Below are positions 1 to 9,364 of a DNA stretch of 64,000 bases, in pieces. This DNA is from Thalassobius sp. I31.1 (GTDB lineage: Bacteria > Pseudomonadota > Alphaproteobacteria > Rhodobacterales > Rhodobacteraceae): the NCBI RefSeq assembly GCF_003031585.1, contig NZ_PWAA01000053.1, positions 62,001-126,000 of the forward strand, read 5' to 3'. Below the pieces are notes generated by a model that was given only the letters and a program-made list of their open reading frames with translations, was not told the DNA's origin and did no database searches. A program made the translations under genes and the position numbers. The number at the start of each line of letters is the position of its first letter. The stretch's first letter is position 1.

Positions 1-44
1 ATCTGGAACGCAATGGCGCCCTTAATCTGATGCTGGAAGGATAA
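1..44 (+). CDS. C-terminal end of an upstream gene, probably glutaredoxin 3 (partial)
   Basis: Only the last 13 codons and a TAA stop (42-44) are present. The readable tail, LERNGALNLMLEG, resembles the final helix of GrxC-type glutaredoxins of Rhodobacteraceae, where grxC commonly precedes a nitrilase-family gene. The stop is followed immediately by the ATG of the next gene, so the two are likely co-transcribed. The active-site CPYC motif lies outside the window, so the identity is an inference from the tail and the neighbour only. Confidence 0.4.
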   Translation, partial: LERNGALNLMLEG

Positions 45-893
45 ATGATGCGCGCAGGGCTGATACAGCTGTCGTCTTCCGACGTGCCGGCGGATAATAT
101 TCCGGTCATTCGCGATTATATGCGTCAGGCGCATGCGGCAGGTGCGGGATTTATTCTGACGCCTGAGGTGACGAATTGCGTGTCAAACAGCCGTGCGCAT
201 CAGCATTCTGTGCTTCAGCATGAGGTCGATGACATCACCTTGGCGGCGCTGCGCGACGAGGCGGCGAAGCTGGGTGTCTGGCTGTTGATCGGGTCGCTTG
301 GTCTGAAAACAGGTGATGCCGATGGACGCTTTGCGAACCGGTCCTTTATGATCAGCCCGACGGGTGAGATCATGGCGCGTTACGACAAGATTCACATGTT
401 TGATGTGAATATCGACGCGCAGGAAAGTTTCAAAGAATCAGCAGGCTATCGACCTGGTGAGCAGGCGGTCGTGGCGCAAACGGATTTCGGCAAAGTCGGC
501 ATGACGATTTGTTACGATGTACGTTTTCCGCATCTGCACCGGGCGCTGGGCCATGCGGGGGCGGATATTATCACGGGGCCAGCGGCGTTTTCGCCGGTAT
601 CCGGCGCGGCACACTGGCATGTTTTGCTGCGCGCTCGCGCGATTGAAACTGGTTGTTTTGTTCTGGCGCCTGCGCAATGTGGCAAGCACCCGGTCAGCAC
701 GGGCAAGCCACGTTACACCTATGGGCACTCTCTGGCAGTTGCGCCCTGGGGCGAAGTCCTGGCGGATGGCGGCGAAGACCCCGGCGTGACCCTGGTGGAT
801 CTGGATATGTCAAAGATCGCCGAGGCCCGCGGGCGTATTCCGACGCTGTCGCACGATCGCGATTTTGCGAAACCGGAAGGAACATCTGCGTGA
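45..893 (+). CDS. Carbon-nitrogen hydrolase (nitrilase superfamily, Nit1/Nit2-like amidase)
   Basis: A 282-residue cytoplasmic hydrolase with the nitrilase-superfamily catalytic triad in order: Glu41 (LTPEVTN), Lys115 (YDKIHMFD) and Cys156 (ICYDVRFP). The length and the ICYD-RFP sequence around the nucleophile fit the Nit1/Nit2 branch, whose known members hydrolyse deaminated glutathione or alpha-keto acid amides. A repair role of that kind is the likely function, but substrate cannot be read from sequence. Two adjacent ATGs (45 and 48) could serve as start; the upstream stop touches position 44 and a GGAAGGA ribosome site lies just before. The stop overlaps the GTG of the following MarR gene by four bases. 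Confidence 0.85.
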   Translation: MMRAGLIQLSSSDVPADNIPVIRDYMRQAHAAGAGFILTPEVTNCVSNSRAHQHSVLQHEVDDITLAALRDEAAKLGVWLLIGSLGLKTGDADGRFANRSFMISPTGEIMARYDKIHMFDVNIDAQESFKESAGYRPGEQAVVAQTDFGKVGMTICYDVRFPHLHRALGHAGADIITGPAAFSPVSGAAHWHVLLRARAIETGCFVLAPAQCGKHPVSTGKPRYTYGHSLAVAPWGEVLADGGEDPGVTLVDLDMSKIAEARGRIPTLSHDRDFAKPEGTSA

Positions 894-1330
894 CCGACGG
901 TTCCGATCCCCTGGCAATCGCCTTGTTTTCCGAAGTCTTTATGACCGGACAGCTGGCGCGCAACCGGCTGTCAAAGGCTTTGCCAAAGGGGATGGAGCTT
1001 TCGCATTTCTCTGTGCTGAACCATCTGGCGCATGTCAGGGATGAAAAATCTCCGGTGCAGCTTGCCCGGGCCTTTCATGTGACGAAGGGGGCGATGACAA
1101 ACACGCTTTCGAAGCTTGAATGGGCGGGATACATCCATATTCGCCCGGATTGGGATGATGCGCGACGCAAATTTGTGTCGATCAGCCCGGCGGGTAAATC
1201 AGCCCGCGACGCGGCATTGCACGCGTTGACACCGGTGATCGGCGATGCGGTGCATGACATCGGGCCAGATAAAATCCGCGCAGCCCTGCCGGTGTTGCGG
1301 ACGCTGCGCGAAGAATTAGACGAAGATTAA
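890..1330 (+). CDS. MarR-family winged-helix transcriptional regulator
   Basis: A 146-residue protein with a winged helix: the recognition region includes [20 protein letters not shown], and the wing carries the [14 protein letters not shown] pattern typical of MarR proteins (acidic-Arg pair then beta-hairpin). I chose the GTG at 890 because it overlaps the preceding stop as GTGA and is preceded by GGAAGG at 874-880; a longer frame reading into the amidase gene has no family similarity. It is translationally coupled to the amidase gene. The ligand and target genes are unknown. Its stop overlaps the stop of ubiG, which runs on the other strand, by four bases. Confidence 0.82.
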   Translation: MTDGSDPLAIALFSEVFMTGQLARNRLSKALPKGMELSHFSVLNHLAHVRDEKSPVQLARAFHVTKGAMTNTLSKLEWAGYIHIRPDWDDARRKFVSISPAGKSARDAALHALTPVIGDAVHDIGPDKIRAALPVLRTLREELDED

Positions 1331-2085
1331 GTTCGATTAACGCTGGCTGTGACGTAGTTCACGGACAGATCGCGATCGGAAATCGACCAGGACCAGAGCA
1401 GGGGATTGAACACAAATCCCTTGCGATCAACAGGCTCTATTTCAGCGTTTTTGATCAGTTCCACCAATTCATCCGGGGTGATGAATTTCTTCCAGTCATG
1501 GGTGCCTTTGGGCAGCCAGCGCATGATATGTTCCGCGCCAACAATCGCCACAGCAAAGCTTTTGGGATTGCGGTTGATGGTGGAGCACAGCAGCAACCCG
1601 CCGGGTTTCAGCAGGGTTTTGCAGGCGTGCAGGAAGGCCTGTGGGTCGGCCACATGTTCGATGACTTCCATATTCAGGACGACATCAAAGACTTCGCCCG
1701 CCTCTGCCAGATCTTCGGCCAGGCAATTGCGGTAATCAATCTCAAGCCCCATCTGGCGGGCGTGTGCCTGGGCCACTGGGATATTGCCGGCAGCGGCATC
1801 TGCGCCAATCACATCCGCGCCAAGCCGCGCCATCGGTTCGGACAGCAGCCCGCCACCACAGCCGATATCGAGGATTCGCAGGCCTTTGAACGGCAGTGTG
1901 TCGTTGAGATCACGATCAAATTCTGCGGCAATCTGGCGCGTGATGTAATCCAGGCGGCAGGGGTTAAGCATGTGTAAGGGCTTGAATTTCCCGTTGGGAT
2001 CCCACCATTCGGCGGCCATGGCCTCAAATTTGGCGACCTCATCCGCGTCAAACGTCGTGCTGTTCTCAGAAGGAGTGGCTTGCAT
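1327..2085 (-). CDS. ubiG: Ubiquinone biosynthesis O-methyltransferase
   Basis: A 252-residue class I SAM-dependent methyltransferase. It carries the glycine-rich motif [19 protein letters not shown] and the UbiG-type N-terminus with the [19 protein letters not shown] signature. UbiG performs both O-methylations of the ubiquinone ring at the membrane surface. The start MQATPSEN at 2085 is preferred because a GGGGG ribosome site sits seven bases upstream and homologues begin close to this point; an in-frame ATG lies 30 bases further upstream. The gene stands alone, converging on the MarR gene and diverging from the iminopeptidase gene. Confidence 0.93.
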   Translation of the reverse strand: MQATPSENSTTFDADEVAKFEAMAAEWWDPNGKFKPLHMLNPCRLDYITRQIAAEFDRDLNDTLPFKGLRILDIGCGGGLLSEPMARLGADVIGADAAAGNIPVAQAHARQMGLEIDYRNCLAEDLAEAGEVFDVVLNMEVIEHVADPQAFLHACKTLLKPGGLLLCSTINRNPKSFAVAIVGAEHIMRWLPKGTHDWKKFITPDELVELIKNAEIEPVDRKGFVFNPLLWSWSISDRDLSVNYVTASVNRT

Positions 2086-2166
2086 TCTGGCCCCCATGTG
2101 GTTTTGTTGCCGCAAATTTCAGACATGCATATCGCCTGTTTGCCCAGGAAATGCTACAGGATTTCT

Positions 2167-3141
2167 ATGAATAAGACTTCAGGCCAAATCAGCGCAGATG
2201 CGCAGCTTTATCCCACAAGCGAGCCGTTTGACCGGCAGATGCTGGATGTGGGTGACGGGCATCAGATTTATGTAGAGCAATGCGGGCGGCGTGATGGCGT
2301 GCCGGTGATTGTTGTGCATGGCGGGCCCGGCGGCGGTTGCAGCCCGATGATGCGGCGGTTTTTTGATCCTGAGGTTTACCGTGTGATCCTGTTTGATCAG
2401 CGCGGCTGCGGGAGGTCGCGTCCTTTCGCGTCTGTAAAGAATAACACCACCTGGGATCTGGTGGCCGATATGGAAAAGATCCGGAATTCCCTTGGAATAG
2501 ACACCTGGGGCGTGTTTGGCGGTAGCTGGGGCGCGACGCTGTCGCTGGTCTATGCACAGACGCATCCGGAACATGTGTCAAAACTGTTCCTGCGTGGTGT
2601 GTTCCTTGCGCGGAAAGCTGAACTTGACTGGTTTTATGGTGGTGGGGCCGGGCAGTTCTGGCCTGAACAGTGGGATCGTTTTACCTCACTTGTACCGGTG
2701 GATGAACGCGGCGATTTGATCGGGGCCTATCACAAGCGCCTGTTTGGCGAAGATGGTGCGGCGCAGCGGCGGTTTGCTGTCAGCTGGGCGGTCTGGGAAA
2801 ATGCCCTGGCCTCTATGGGCAATAATGGCGCGATGGTGGATGTGCCCCAGAACTACGCCCTGGCTTTCGCCCGGCTGGAATGTCACTATTTCATCAATGG
2901 GGCTTTCCTTGAGGAAGGGCAGCTGTTGCAGGATCTGCATAAGATCGCCCATATACCGGCGGTGATTGTTCAGGGGCGGTATGATATGATCTGTCCGCCG
3001 ACATCCGCCTGGGCGCTGGCGCAGTCCTGGCCGAATGCCACATTGCAGATGGTGCCTGCTGCCGGTCACGCCCTGTCAGAACCCGGTATCATCCGGGCCC
3101 TTGTTCAGGCGACAAATGACTGGGCACAGGAGAAGGTATAA
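2167..3141 (+). CDS. pip: Proline iminopeptidase (peptidase family S33)
   Basis: A 324-residue alpha/beta hydrolase that removes N-terminal proline from peptides. The oxyanion-hole motif HGGPGGG, the DQRGCGRS motif and the nucleophile elbow GGSWGATL (Ser120) are the specific marks of the S33 iminopeptidase family; the catalytic His is in the C-terminal GHALSEPG segment. I start at MNKTSGQ (2167) because the 29 codons upstream lie in the ubiG promoter region and show no family similarity. It is cytoplasmic, with no signal peptide. It is followed by a promoter for the rimP operon rather than by a co-transcribed gene. Confidence 0.93.
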   Translation: MNKTSGQISADAQLYPTSEPFDRQMLDVGDGHQIYVEQCGRRDGVPVIVVHGGPGGGCSPMMRRFFDPEVYRVILFDQRGCGRSRPFASVKNNTTWDLVADMEKIRNSLGIDTWGVFGGSWGATLSLVYAQTHPEHVSKLFLRGVFLARKAELDWFYGGGAGQFWPEQWDRFTSLVPVDERGDLIGAYHKRLFGEDGAAQRRFAVSWAVWENALASMGNNGAMVDVPQNYALAFARLECHYFINGAFLEEGQLLQDLHKIAHIPAVIVQGRYDMICPPTSAWALAQSWPNATLQMVPAAGHALSEPGIIRALVQATNDWAQEKV

Positions 3142-3148
3142 ACAGGGC

Positions 3149-3177
3149 TTGCAGACTCAGGAAAGTTTGCCTATATG
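3149..3177 (+). promoter_or_regulatory. Sigma70-type promoter of the rimP-nusA-infB operon
   Basis: TTGCAG (3149-3154) and TATATG (3172-3177) are separated by exactly 17 bases, giving a start near 3184 and a leader of about 95 nucleotides before rimP. The dnaK promoter in this window has the same TTGCAG-17-TATAT form. The site is predicted from sequence only. Confidence 0.5.
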
Positions 3178-3230
3178 GGGTGTAACAACGGCGCGTTGGG
3201 GTCCAAACCTGACGCCCACCGGAATAATGC

Positions 3231-3254
3231 AACGGGCCGTGTGCCCGTTTTTTT
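3231..3254 (+). terminator. Intrinsic terminator-like hairpin in the rimP leader
   Basis: AACGGGC (3231-3237) pairs with GCCCGTT (3243-3249) around a five-base loop, followed by an unbroken T run to 3254. It lies downstream of the predicted rimP promoter and 25 bases before the GTG start of rimP. That position suits an attenuator within the leader as well as, or rather than, a terminator for pip. An upstream AACGG (3187-3191) could pair with CCGTT (3245-3249) and disrupt it. Confidence 0.6.
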
Positions 3255-3279
3255 GTGTTCTGACATCAGGGGAAAAACC

Positions 3280-3870
3280 GTGTCTGATCTTATTGCCAAA
3301 GCCGCGATTGACCGTCGCCTTCTCGAGCTGCTTCAGCCCGTGATCGAGGATATGGGATTTGAAATCGTGCGCATCCGCCTGATGAGCGGTAATGTTTCAA
3401 CGCTTCAGCTGATGGTGGAGCGCCCGGATGGGGGCATCGACGTTGATGAATGCGCCCAGATTTCCACCGCGGTGTCTGCCATTATGGATGTGGAAGACCC
3501 GATTGTGGAAAACTATTCCCTTGAGGTTTCAAGCCCTGGTATCGACCGGCCGCTGACACGCCTGAAGGACTTTGATACCTGGAACGGCTATGTCGCCAAG
3601 CTTGAAACAAGTGAGCTGATCGACGGTCGTCGCCGTTTCAAGGGCACACTTGCCGGAACGGAAAATGACGAAGTTCTGATCACACTTGATGCGAACAAAG
3701 GCGTTGAAGCTATGACCATTGGTCTGCGGTTTGAATGGCTTTCTGAAGCCAAGCTTGTGCTGACCGATGACCTGATCTCTGAAATGCTGCGCCAGCGCAA
3801 AGACGCGGGCATTGTTGACGAAGACCAATTTGATGAAATCCAGACAGAAGACGGTTCTGAGGAGGACTGA
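3280..3870 (+). CDS. rimP: Ribosome maturation factor RimP
   Basis: A 196-residue protein needed for 30S subunit maturation. It shows the two-part RimP fold: an N-terminal alpha/beta domain (about residues 10-85, with [10 protein letters not shown] and [12 protein letters not shown]) and a C-terminal SH3-like domain after the SSPGIDRPL motif. I chose the GTG at 3280 because AGGGGAA stands six bases upstream; a longer ATG-initiated frame would run through the terminator hairpin. It is the first gene of the rimP-nusA-ylxR-infB operon and ends three bases before nusA. Confidence 0.93.
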   Translation: MSDLIAKAAIDRRLLELLQPVIEDMGFEIVRIRLMSGNVSTLQLMVERPDGGIDVDECAQISTAVSAIMDVEDPIVENYSLEVSSPGIDRPLTRLKDFDTWNGYVAKLETSELIDGRRRFKGTLAGTENDEVLITLDANKGVEAMTIGLRFEWLSEAKLVLTDDLISEMLRQRKDAGIVDEDQFDEIQTEDGSEED

Positions 3871-3872
3871 AT

Positions 3873-5489
3873 ATGGCGATTACCAGTGCAAACCAGCTGG
3901 AGCTGCTCCAAACTGCTGAGGCCGTAGCCCGCGAAAAGATGATCGACCCGGGTCTGGTTATCGAAGCGATGGAAGAAAGCCTGGCACGTGCGGCGAAATC
4001 CCGTTACGGCAGCGAAATGGATATTCGCGTATCCATCGACCGCAAGACCGGTAAGGCGACATTCACCCGCGTCCGGACTGTTGTTGAAGATGATCTGCTG
4101 GAAAACTATCAGGCTGAACTGACCGTTGAGCAGGCAAAACAGTATACGACTGATCCTGCGGTTGGTGATGAACTGACCGATGAAGTTCCGCCAGTCGAAA
4201 TGGGCCGTATCGCGGCACAATCCGCGAAACAGGTTATCCTGCAGAAGGTACGCGAAGCTGAACGTGATCGTCAGTTCGAAGAATTCCAGGACCGTGCCGG
4301 CACCATTATCAATGGTCTGGTGAAACGCGAAGAATACGGCAATGTGATTGTTGACGTAGGCCGCGGCGAAGCAATCCTGCGCCGCAACGAGAAAATCGGC
4401 CGCGAAAGCTATCGCCCGAATGATCGTGTGCGCTGCTACATCAAAGATGTGCGTCGCGAACAGCGTGGCCCGCAGATCTTCCTGTCCCGTACGGACCCGC
4501 AATTCATGGCGGAACTGTTCAAAATGGAAGTTCCTGAAATCTATGACGGCATCATCGAAATCAAAGCTGTGTCCCGTGATCCGGGTTCCCGTGCAAAGAT
4601 CGCTGTGATTTCCAACGACGGTTCTATCGATCCTGTCGGTGCCTGTGTTGGTATGCGCGGTTCCCGTGTGCAGGCCGTTGTGAACGAGCTGCAGGGCGAG
4701 AAAATCGACATCATTCCATGGAACGATGATCAGCCAACCTTCCTTGTGAACGCGCTGCAGCCTGCAGAAGTGACCAAGGTTGTTCTGGACGAAGAAGCAG
4801 AGCGCATCACTGTTGTTGTGCCTGACGAACAGCTGTCTCTGGCAATTGGTCGTCGTGGTCAGAACGTGCGTCTGGCAAGCCAGCTGACCGGTCTTGATAT
4901 CGACATCATGACTGAAGCTGAAGAGTCTGAACGCCGTCAGGCTGAATTCGCAACCCGCACCAAACTGTTCATCGACACGCTGGATCTGGATGAATTCTTT
5001 GCTCAGCTGTTGGTTTCTGAAGGGTTCACCAACCTTGAAGAAGTTGCATATGTCGAAGTTGACGAACTGCTGGTGATTGACGGTGTTGACGAAGGCACTG
5101 CGGGTGAACTTCAGACGCGTGCGCGTGAATTCCTGGATGCACAGAACGCGAAAGCCGTTGAAAAGGCACGTGAGCTGGGTGTTGAAGACAGCCTGTTCGC
5201 CTTTGAAGGTCTGACACCACAAATGATCGAAGCGCTTGCGGAAGATGGTGTGAAGACACTGGAAGATTTCGCAACCTGTGCCGACTGGGAACTGGCCGGT
5301 GGCTGGACTGTTGTCGATGGTCAGCGCGTGAAAGACGATGGTGTGCTTGAGAAATTCGATGTTTCTCTGGAAGAAGCGCAGGATCTTGTGATGACCGCGC
5401 GTATTCAGCTGGGCTGGGTGGATCCGGCGGATCTGGAAGCGGAAGCTGAAGAAGGCGACGCTGAACTTTCCGAGGAGGCTGAGGCCTGA
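3873..5489 (+). CDS. nusA: Transcription termination/antitermination factor NusA
   Basis: A 538-residue RNA-polymerase-binding factor controlling pausing, termination and antitermination. Visible domains are the N-terminal polymerase-binding domain (1-130), an S1 domain (about 136-200), tandem KH domains (about 230-345, with VGACVGMRGSRVQAVVNEL and IGRRGQNVRLASQL) and C-terminal helix-hairpin-helix acidic repeats (about 360-520). The extended acidic C-terminus is usual in alphaproteobacteria. The codons are biased (gaa, ctg, gtt), as expected for a strongly expressed gene. In E. coli NusA regulates its own operon, which makes the upstream leader hairpin noteworthy. Confidence 0.96.
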   Translation: MAITSANQLELLQTAEAVAREKMIDPGLVIEAMEESLARAAKSRYGSEMDIRVSIDRKTGKATFTRVRTVVEDDLLENYQAELTVEQAKQYTTDPAVGDELTDEVPPVEMGRIAAQSAKQVILQKVREAERDRQFEEFQDRAGTIINGLVKREEYGNVIVDVGRGEAILRRNEKIGRESYRPNDRVRCYIKDVRREQRGPQIFLSRTDPQFMAELFKMEVPEIYDGIIEIKAVSRDPGSRAKIAVISNDGSIDPVGACVGMRGSRVQAVVNELQGEKIDIIPWNDDQPTFLVNALQPAEVTKVVLDEEAERITVVVPDEQLSLAIGRRGQNVRLASQLTGLDIDIMTEAEESERRQAEFATRTKLFIDTLDLDEFFAQLLVSEGFTNLEEVAYVEVDELLVIDGVDEGTAGELQTRAREFLDAQNAKAVEKARELGVEDSLFAFEGLTPQMIEALAEDGVKTLEDFATCADWELAGGWTVVDGQRVKDDGVLEKFDVSLEEAQDLVMTARIQLGWVDPADLEAEAEEGDAELSEEAEA

Positions 5490-5512
5490 TCGCAGGTCTC
5501 AGAGCGTAGGAT

Positions 5513-6145
5513 ATGGCACGAGGTGGCCGCACAAAGGACCGTGAGGTCAGCGAGCGAAAGTGCATTGCAACAGGTGAGGTCCAGCCAAAAGCTGGCCTGA
5601 TCCGCTTTGTTGTGGGGCCAGAGGCACAAATTGTGCCTGATGTGCTTGAAAAACTGCCCGGGCGCGGCATATGGGTATCAGCAGACCCTGCCGCGCTTGA
5701 TAAAGCGGTCCAGAAAGGGCTGTTTTCCCGTGGCGCAAAGCAGAAAGTGCAGGTCAGCGATGATTTGCGGGATGAGGTTGAGGCGCTTTTGTTTCGCAAT
5801 CTGATCAATCTGCTGTCGCTGGCGCGCAAAGGCGGCTATGCGGTGCAGGGATATGAAAAAGTTAAGGGGCTTCTGGCGATGGATGCGGCAGAAGTTCTTG
5901 TGCAGGCCTCAGACGGGTCTGAGCGCGGAAAATCCAAGCTGCGTCGCCCTGACGGGGACGATAGTTTCATCGGTCTTCTGACCGCAAGTGAACTTGGTTT
6001 GGCTTTCGGGCGGGAAAATGTGATACATTGTGCGCTTGCATCTGGCGGACTCACGATACGTGTAGTACAGGAAGCCAGACGTCTTGCAGGCGTACGCGGA
6101 AACGGCGGTGACATGGGGTCGCCGGAAAGGTTTGAGAGCACATGA
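5513..6145 (+). CDS. ylxR: RNA-binding protein: YlxR domain fused to an L7Ae-like domain
   Basis: A 210-residue protein found between nusA and infB in many bacteria. The N-terminal part (about 1-85) is a YlxR/DUF448 domain with the [19 protein letters not shown] and [11 protein letters not shown] motifs. The C-terminal part (about 90-195) resembles the L7Ae/YlxQ fold with [18 protein letters not shown]. In many Gram-positive bacteria these are two separate genes; the fusion is usual in alphaproteobacteria. It probably acts in translation or RNase P/ribosome function, but this is unproven here. Its stop overlaps the infB start (6142-6145), implying translational coupling. Confidence 0.88.
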   Translation: MARGGRTKDREVSERKCIATGEVQPKAGLIRFVVGPEAQIVPDVLEKLPGRGIWVSADPAALDKAVQKGLFSRGAKQKVQVSDDLRDEVEALLFRNLINLLSLARKGGYAVQGYEKVKGLLAMDAAEVLVQASDGSERGKSKLRRPDGDDSFIGLLTASELGLAFGRENVIHCALASGGLTIRVVQEARRLAGVRGNGGDMGSPERFEST

Positions 6146-8634
6146 GCGATAATGACGGCAAAAAGACACTGGGCGTTCGGCCAGGCAATGTGAAGCAAAG
6201 CTTCAGCCATGGCCGCACGAAGAACGTCGTGGTGGAAACGAAACGCAAACGCGTTGTCGTGCCGAAGCCTGGTGCGGCTAAGCCCTCAGGCGCTGGTGGT
6301 GGTGCCGGCGGCAATCCTTCCCGTCGTCCGGCGGGTATTTCCGATGCGGAAATGGAACGTCGCCTGAAGGCAGTACGCGCGGCGAAAGCCAACGAAGCAG
6401 CTGAGGCTGAGAAGCGTAAAGCTGAAGAGGAAGCGCGTGAAGCGGCCCGTAAGGCGCGTCGTGAAGAGATTGAAGCGAAAGAACGCGAAGAGCGTGAACG
6501 CGAAGAGCGCGCCAAGGCGAAAGCGGAAGACGACGCCCGCAAGGTAAAAGAAGCTGCAGAAGCGAAGAAACGCGCTGATGTAGAAGCCCGGGCTGCGAAA
6601 TCCGCACCGAAGGCGACGCCGGCAGATGCCGAAGCTGCGGCCCGCGCTGCACCGAAGCCATCTTCTGCGCCACGCAAAACAGAACGCGAAACCCGTCAGC
6701 CAAAAGGCAACAAAGGTGGTCGTGATGACAACCGTCGTTCCGGTAAGCTGACCCTGAACCAGGCACTGTCCGGTGGTGAAGGTGGTCGTCAGCGTTCCAT
6801 GGCTGCAATGAAGCGTAAGCAGGAACGTGCCCGCCGTCAGGCTATGGGTGATGCTGTTGAGCGCGAAAAGGTTATCCGCGACGTGCAGGTGCCAGAGGCA
6901 ATCGTTGTTTCTGAACTTGCGAACCGTATGGCGGAACGTGTTGCTGACGTTGTGAAATCACTCATGAAAATGGGTATGATGCTGACGCAGAACCAATCCA
7001 TTGATGCGGATACTGCGGAACTGGTCATCGAAGAATTCGGTCATAAGATCGTTCGTGTTTCTGACGCTGACGTTGAAGACGTGATTGATACAGTGGAAGA
7101 CAAGGATGAGGATCTGCAAGGTCGTCCGCCTGTCATCACGATCATGGGTCACGTTGACCACGGTAAAACATCACTGCTTGATGCGATCCGTAAGGCGAAA
7201 GTTGTTGCTGGCGAAGCTGGTGGTATTACCCAGCACATCGGTGCTTATCAGGTGAAAACTGATGGCGGCGCAGTGCTGTCCTTCCTGGATACTCCGGGCC
7301 ACGCGGCCTTTACATCCATGCGGGCTCGTGGTGCGCAAGTAACTGACATCGTTGTACTTGTTGTTGCTGCGGATGACTCTGTGATGCCACAGACGATTGA
7401 AGCGATTAACCACGCGAAAGCGGCCGGTGTGCCGATGATCGTGGCGATCAACAAATGTGACCGTCCGGCTGCTGATCCTATGAAGGTCCGTACCGAATTG
7501 CTGCAACACGAAGTGATCGTGGAACAGCTGTCTGGTGACGTGCAGGACATCGAAGTTTCTGCCCACACGGGTCAGGGTCTTGATGCACTGCTTGAAGCGA
7601 TTGCGCTGCAGGCTGAAATTCTGGAACTGAAAGCCAACCCTGAACGTGCCGCTTCCGGTGCTGTGATCGAAGCACAGCTGGATGTGGGCCGTGGCCCTGT
7701 CGCGACTGTTCTGGTTCAGAATGGTACGCTGAAAAAAGGCGATATCTTTGTTGTGGGTGAGCAGTGGGGTAAAGTCCGCGCACTGATCGACGACAAAGGG
7801 AACCGCGTTGATGAGGCTGGTCCATCTGTTCCGGTTGAAGTTCTTGGTCTGAACGGCACACCAGAAGCAGGCGATGTTCTGAACGTGGTGGAAGCCGAAG
7901 CGCAGGCACGTGAGATTGCGGAATACCGTGAACAGGCAGCGAAAGACAAACGCGCTGCTGCGGGTGCTGCGACGACACTTGAACAGCTGATGGCGCAAGC
8001 CAAAGAGAACGAAAACATGTCAGAACTGCCAATTCTGGTAAAAGCTGACGTGCAAGGTTCTGCTGAAGCGATTGTTCAGGCGATGGAAAAAATCGGCAAC
8101 GACGAAGTTCGTGTGCGCGTACTGCACCATGGTGTGGGTGCGATTACCGAATCTGACATCGGCCTTGCCGAGGCATCTGGCGCGCCAGTTATGGGCTTTA
8201 ACGTGCGTGCAAACGCATCTGCCCGGAACTCTGCGAACCAGAAGGGCGTGGAAATTCGTTACTATTCCGTGATCTACGACCTTGTGGATGACGTGAAAGC
8301 GGCGGCTTCCGGTCTGTTGTCTGCAGAAATCCGCGAAAAGTTCATCGGTTATGCACAGATCAAAGACGTCTTCAAAGTGACCGGTGTTGGTCGCGTTGCA
8401 GGCTGTCTGGTGACCGAAGGCGTTGCACGTCGTTCCGCAGGTGTTCGCCTGCTGCGCGACAACGTGGTGATCCACGAAGGCACGCTGAAAACACTGAAGC
8501 GCTTCAAAGACGAAGTGAAAGAAGTGATTTCCGGTCAGGAATGCGGCATGGCATTCGAAGCCTATGATGATATCCGCGCTGGCGACGTTATCGAGATCTT
8601 CGAGCGTGAGGAAATTGAACGCAATCTGGACTAA
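6142..8634 (+). CDS. infB: Translation initiation factor IF-2
   Basis: An 830-residue GTPase that places initiator tRNA on the 30S subunit. The N-terminal 230 residues form a long charged Ala/Glu/Lys/Arg coiled region followed by an IF2-N module. The GTPase domain starts with the P-loop GHVDHGKTS (336-344), then DTPGHAAF and NKCD, followed by domains II-IV. The charged N-terminal part is repetitive, as usual for this protein. It is the last gene of the operon and is followed by a strong terminator. Confidence 0.97.
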   Translation: MSDNDGKKTLGVRPGNVKQSFSHGRTKNVVVETKRKRVVVPKPGAAKPSGAGGGAGGNPSRRPAGISDAEMERRLKAVRAAKANEAAEAEKRKAEEEAREAARKARREEIEAKEREEREREERAKAKAEDDARKVKEAAEAKKRADVEARAAKSAPKATPADAEAAARAAPKPSSAPRKTERETRQPKGNKGGRDDNRRSGKLTLNQALSGGEGGRQRSMAAMKRKQERARRQAMGDAVEREKVIRDVQVPEAIVVSELANRMAERVADVVKSLMKMGMMLTQNQSIDADTAELVIEEFGHKIVRVSDADVEDVIDTVEDKDEDLQGRPPVITIMGHVDHGKTSLLDAIRKAKVVAGEAGGITQHIGAYQVKTDGGAVLSFLDTPGHAAFTSMRARGAQVTDIVVLVVAADDSVMPQTIEAINHAKAAGVPMIVAINKCDRPAADPMKVRTELLQHEVIVEQLSGDVQDIEVSAHTGQGLDALLEAIALQAEILELKANPERAASGAVIEAQLDVGRGPVATVLVQNGTLKKGDIFVVGEQWGKVRALIDDKGNRVDEAGPSVPVEVLGLNGTPEAGDVLNVVEAEAQAREIAEYREQAAKDKRAAAGAATTLEQLMAQAKENENMSELPILVKADVQGSAEAIVQAMEKIGNDEVRVRVLHHGVGAITESDIGLAEASGAPVMGFNVRANASARNSANQKGVEIRYYSVIYDLVDDVKAAASGLLSAEIREKFIGYAQIKDVFKVTGVGRVAGCLVTEGVARRSAGVRLLRDNVVIHEGTLKTLKRFKDEVKEVISGQECGMAFEAYDDIRAGDVIEIFEREEIERNLD

Positions 8635-8669
8635 TCAGATTGCGCATCCCGCGATAAGACAAAGAAAAA

Positions 8670-8695
8670 GAGGCGATGAAAATCGCCTCTTTTTT
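8670..8695 (+). terminator. Rho-independent terminator of the infB operon
   Basis: GAGGCGAT (8670-8677) and ATCGCCTC (8682-8689) flank a GAAA tetraloop and are followed by six T residues. An A-rich run before the stem could let it also work on the minus strand, where the tiny gene at 8714-8845 ends. Confidence 0.9.
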
Positions 8696-8713
8696 ATATT
8701 CCGGTGGTGAAAT

Positions 8714-8845
8714 TTATGCGTTGGCGACGGGTGTGCCGGAAAAATGCTGGGCCCCGACCCGTACAACAATGCGACCATTTTGCAGGTTGCGCACAAACAT
8801 CCCCTGAACAGAAATACAGTTACTCACAAGAATAGTCCGAAGCAT
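8714..8845 (-). CDS. Very small conserved-looking protein of unknown function (43 residues)
   Basis: A 43-residue frame starts at ATG 8845 with a GGGGGG ribosome site about seven bases upstream; an in-frame ATG at 8860 would add five residues. The readable sequence includes MLRTILVSNCISVQGMF, then VRNLQNGRIVVRVGAQ and FSGTPVANA. The alternating hydrophobic pattern and the G-RIVVRVG turn suggest a small beta-rich fold. I recall similar unannotated tiny proteins in Roseobacter-group genomes but cannot confirm this. It ends next to the infB terminator, which may serve both strands. No function can be assigned. Confidence 0.55.
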   Translation of the reverse strand: MLRTILVSNCISVQGMFVRNLQNGRIVVRVGAQHFSGTPVANA

Positions 8846-8965
8846 AGTTTTGCCCCCCATGGCATCTGACCTAGTTAGATTGCGTGAAGACTGGAAATGG
8901 GGAAATGATTACGAGAACCAGCTTAGGAAAGAATTAGTAGCCTGTAAATGCCGGATTTATGAAGA

Positions 8966-9364
8966 TTATAGCCAATCCCGCAGGATGGGTATCAGCGGTA
9001 CATCGGCTGCTGGCATCGGATAATTGCGAAGTTCGTTTGATTTCACCCACTTAAGACTTTGGCCTTCGCATGGTTTAACAATACCGTTCCACTTGCGGCA
9101 GGCAAACAGTGGCATCAGAAGGTGGAAATCTTCATAAGAATGACTGGCAAAGGTTAACGGCGCGAGGCATGATTCCCAGGTTTCAATGCCCAGTTCTTCA
9201 TGCAATTCGCGGATCAGCGCGGCTTCTGGTGTTTCGCCAGATTCGATTTTTCCGCCTGGAAATTCCCAAAGACCGGCCATGGATTTGCCTTCCGGGCGCT
9301 GCGCAAGCAGCACACGCCCGTCGGTGTCAATCAGTGCAACAGCAGAGACCAGAACTGTTTTCAT
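8966..9364 (-). CDS. mutT: 8-oxo-dGTP diphosphatase, Nudix family (MutT)
   Basis: A 132-residue Nudix hydrolase. The Nudix box runs from Gly38 to about residue 60 with GKIESGETPEAALIRE then LHEELGI, matching the GX5EX7REUXEEXGU pattern; the Glu cluster binds the metal. The N-terminal VSAVALIDTDGRVLLAQRP and GLWEFPGGK match MutT rather than other Nudix groups. It cleans oxidised guanine nucleotides out of the pool. Its start overlaps the argJ stop (9361-9364), so it is translationally coupled to argJ; this pairing recurs in Rhodobacteraceae. Confidence 0.92.
   Translation of the reverse strand: MKTVLVSAVALIDTDGRVLLAQRPEGKSMAGLWEFPGGKIESGETPEAALIRELHEELGIETWESCLAPLTFASHSYEDFHLLMPLFACRKWNGIVKPCEGQSLKWVKSNELRNYPMPAADVPLIPILRDWL

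Noticed and set aside
3175-3279. An upstream ATG extension of rimP
   Set aside because: The extension would be translated through the terminator hairpin and T run, and homologues start near the GTG at 3280, which has a good ribosome site.
3588-5222. A 544-codon frame antisense to nusA (and a similar 711-codon frame antisense to dnaK at 18729-20864)
   Set aside because: Both mirror the biased codons of strongly expressed genes on the opposite strand, a common artefact; their translations are Phe/His-rich with no domain, while nusA and dnaK are certain.
8859-9023. A 54-codon plus-strand frame beginning at ATG 8859
   Set aside because: It has no ribosome site, uses rare codons (cta, tta, agg, aga), overlaps the 3' end of mutT on the other strand and matches no known protein pattern; most likely chance.
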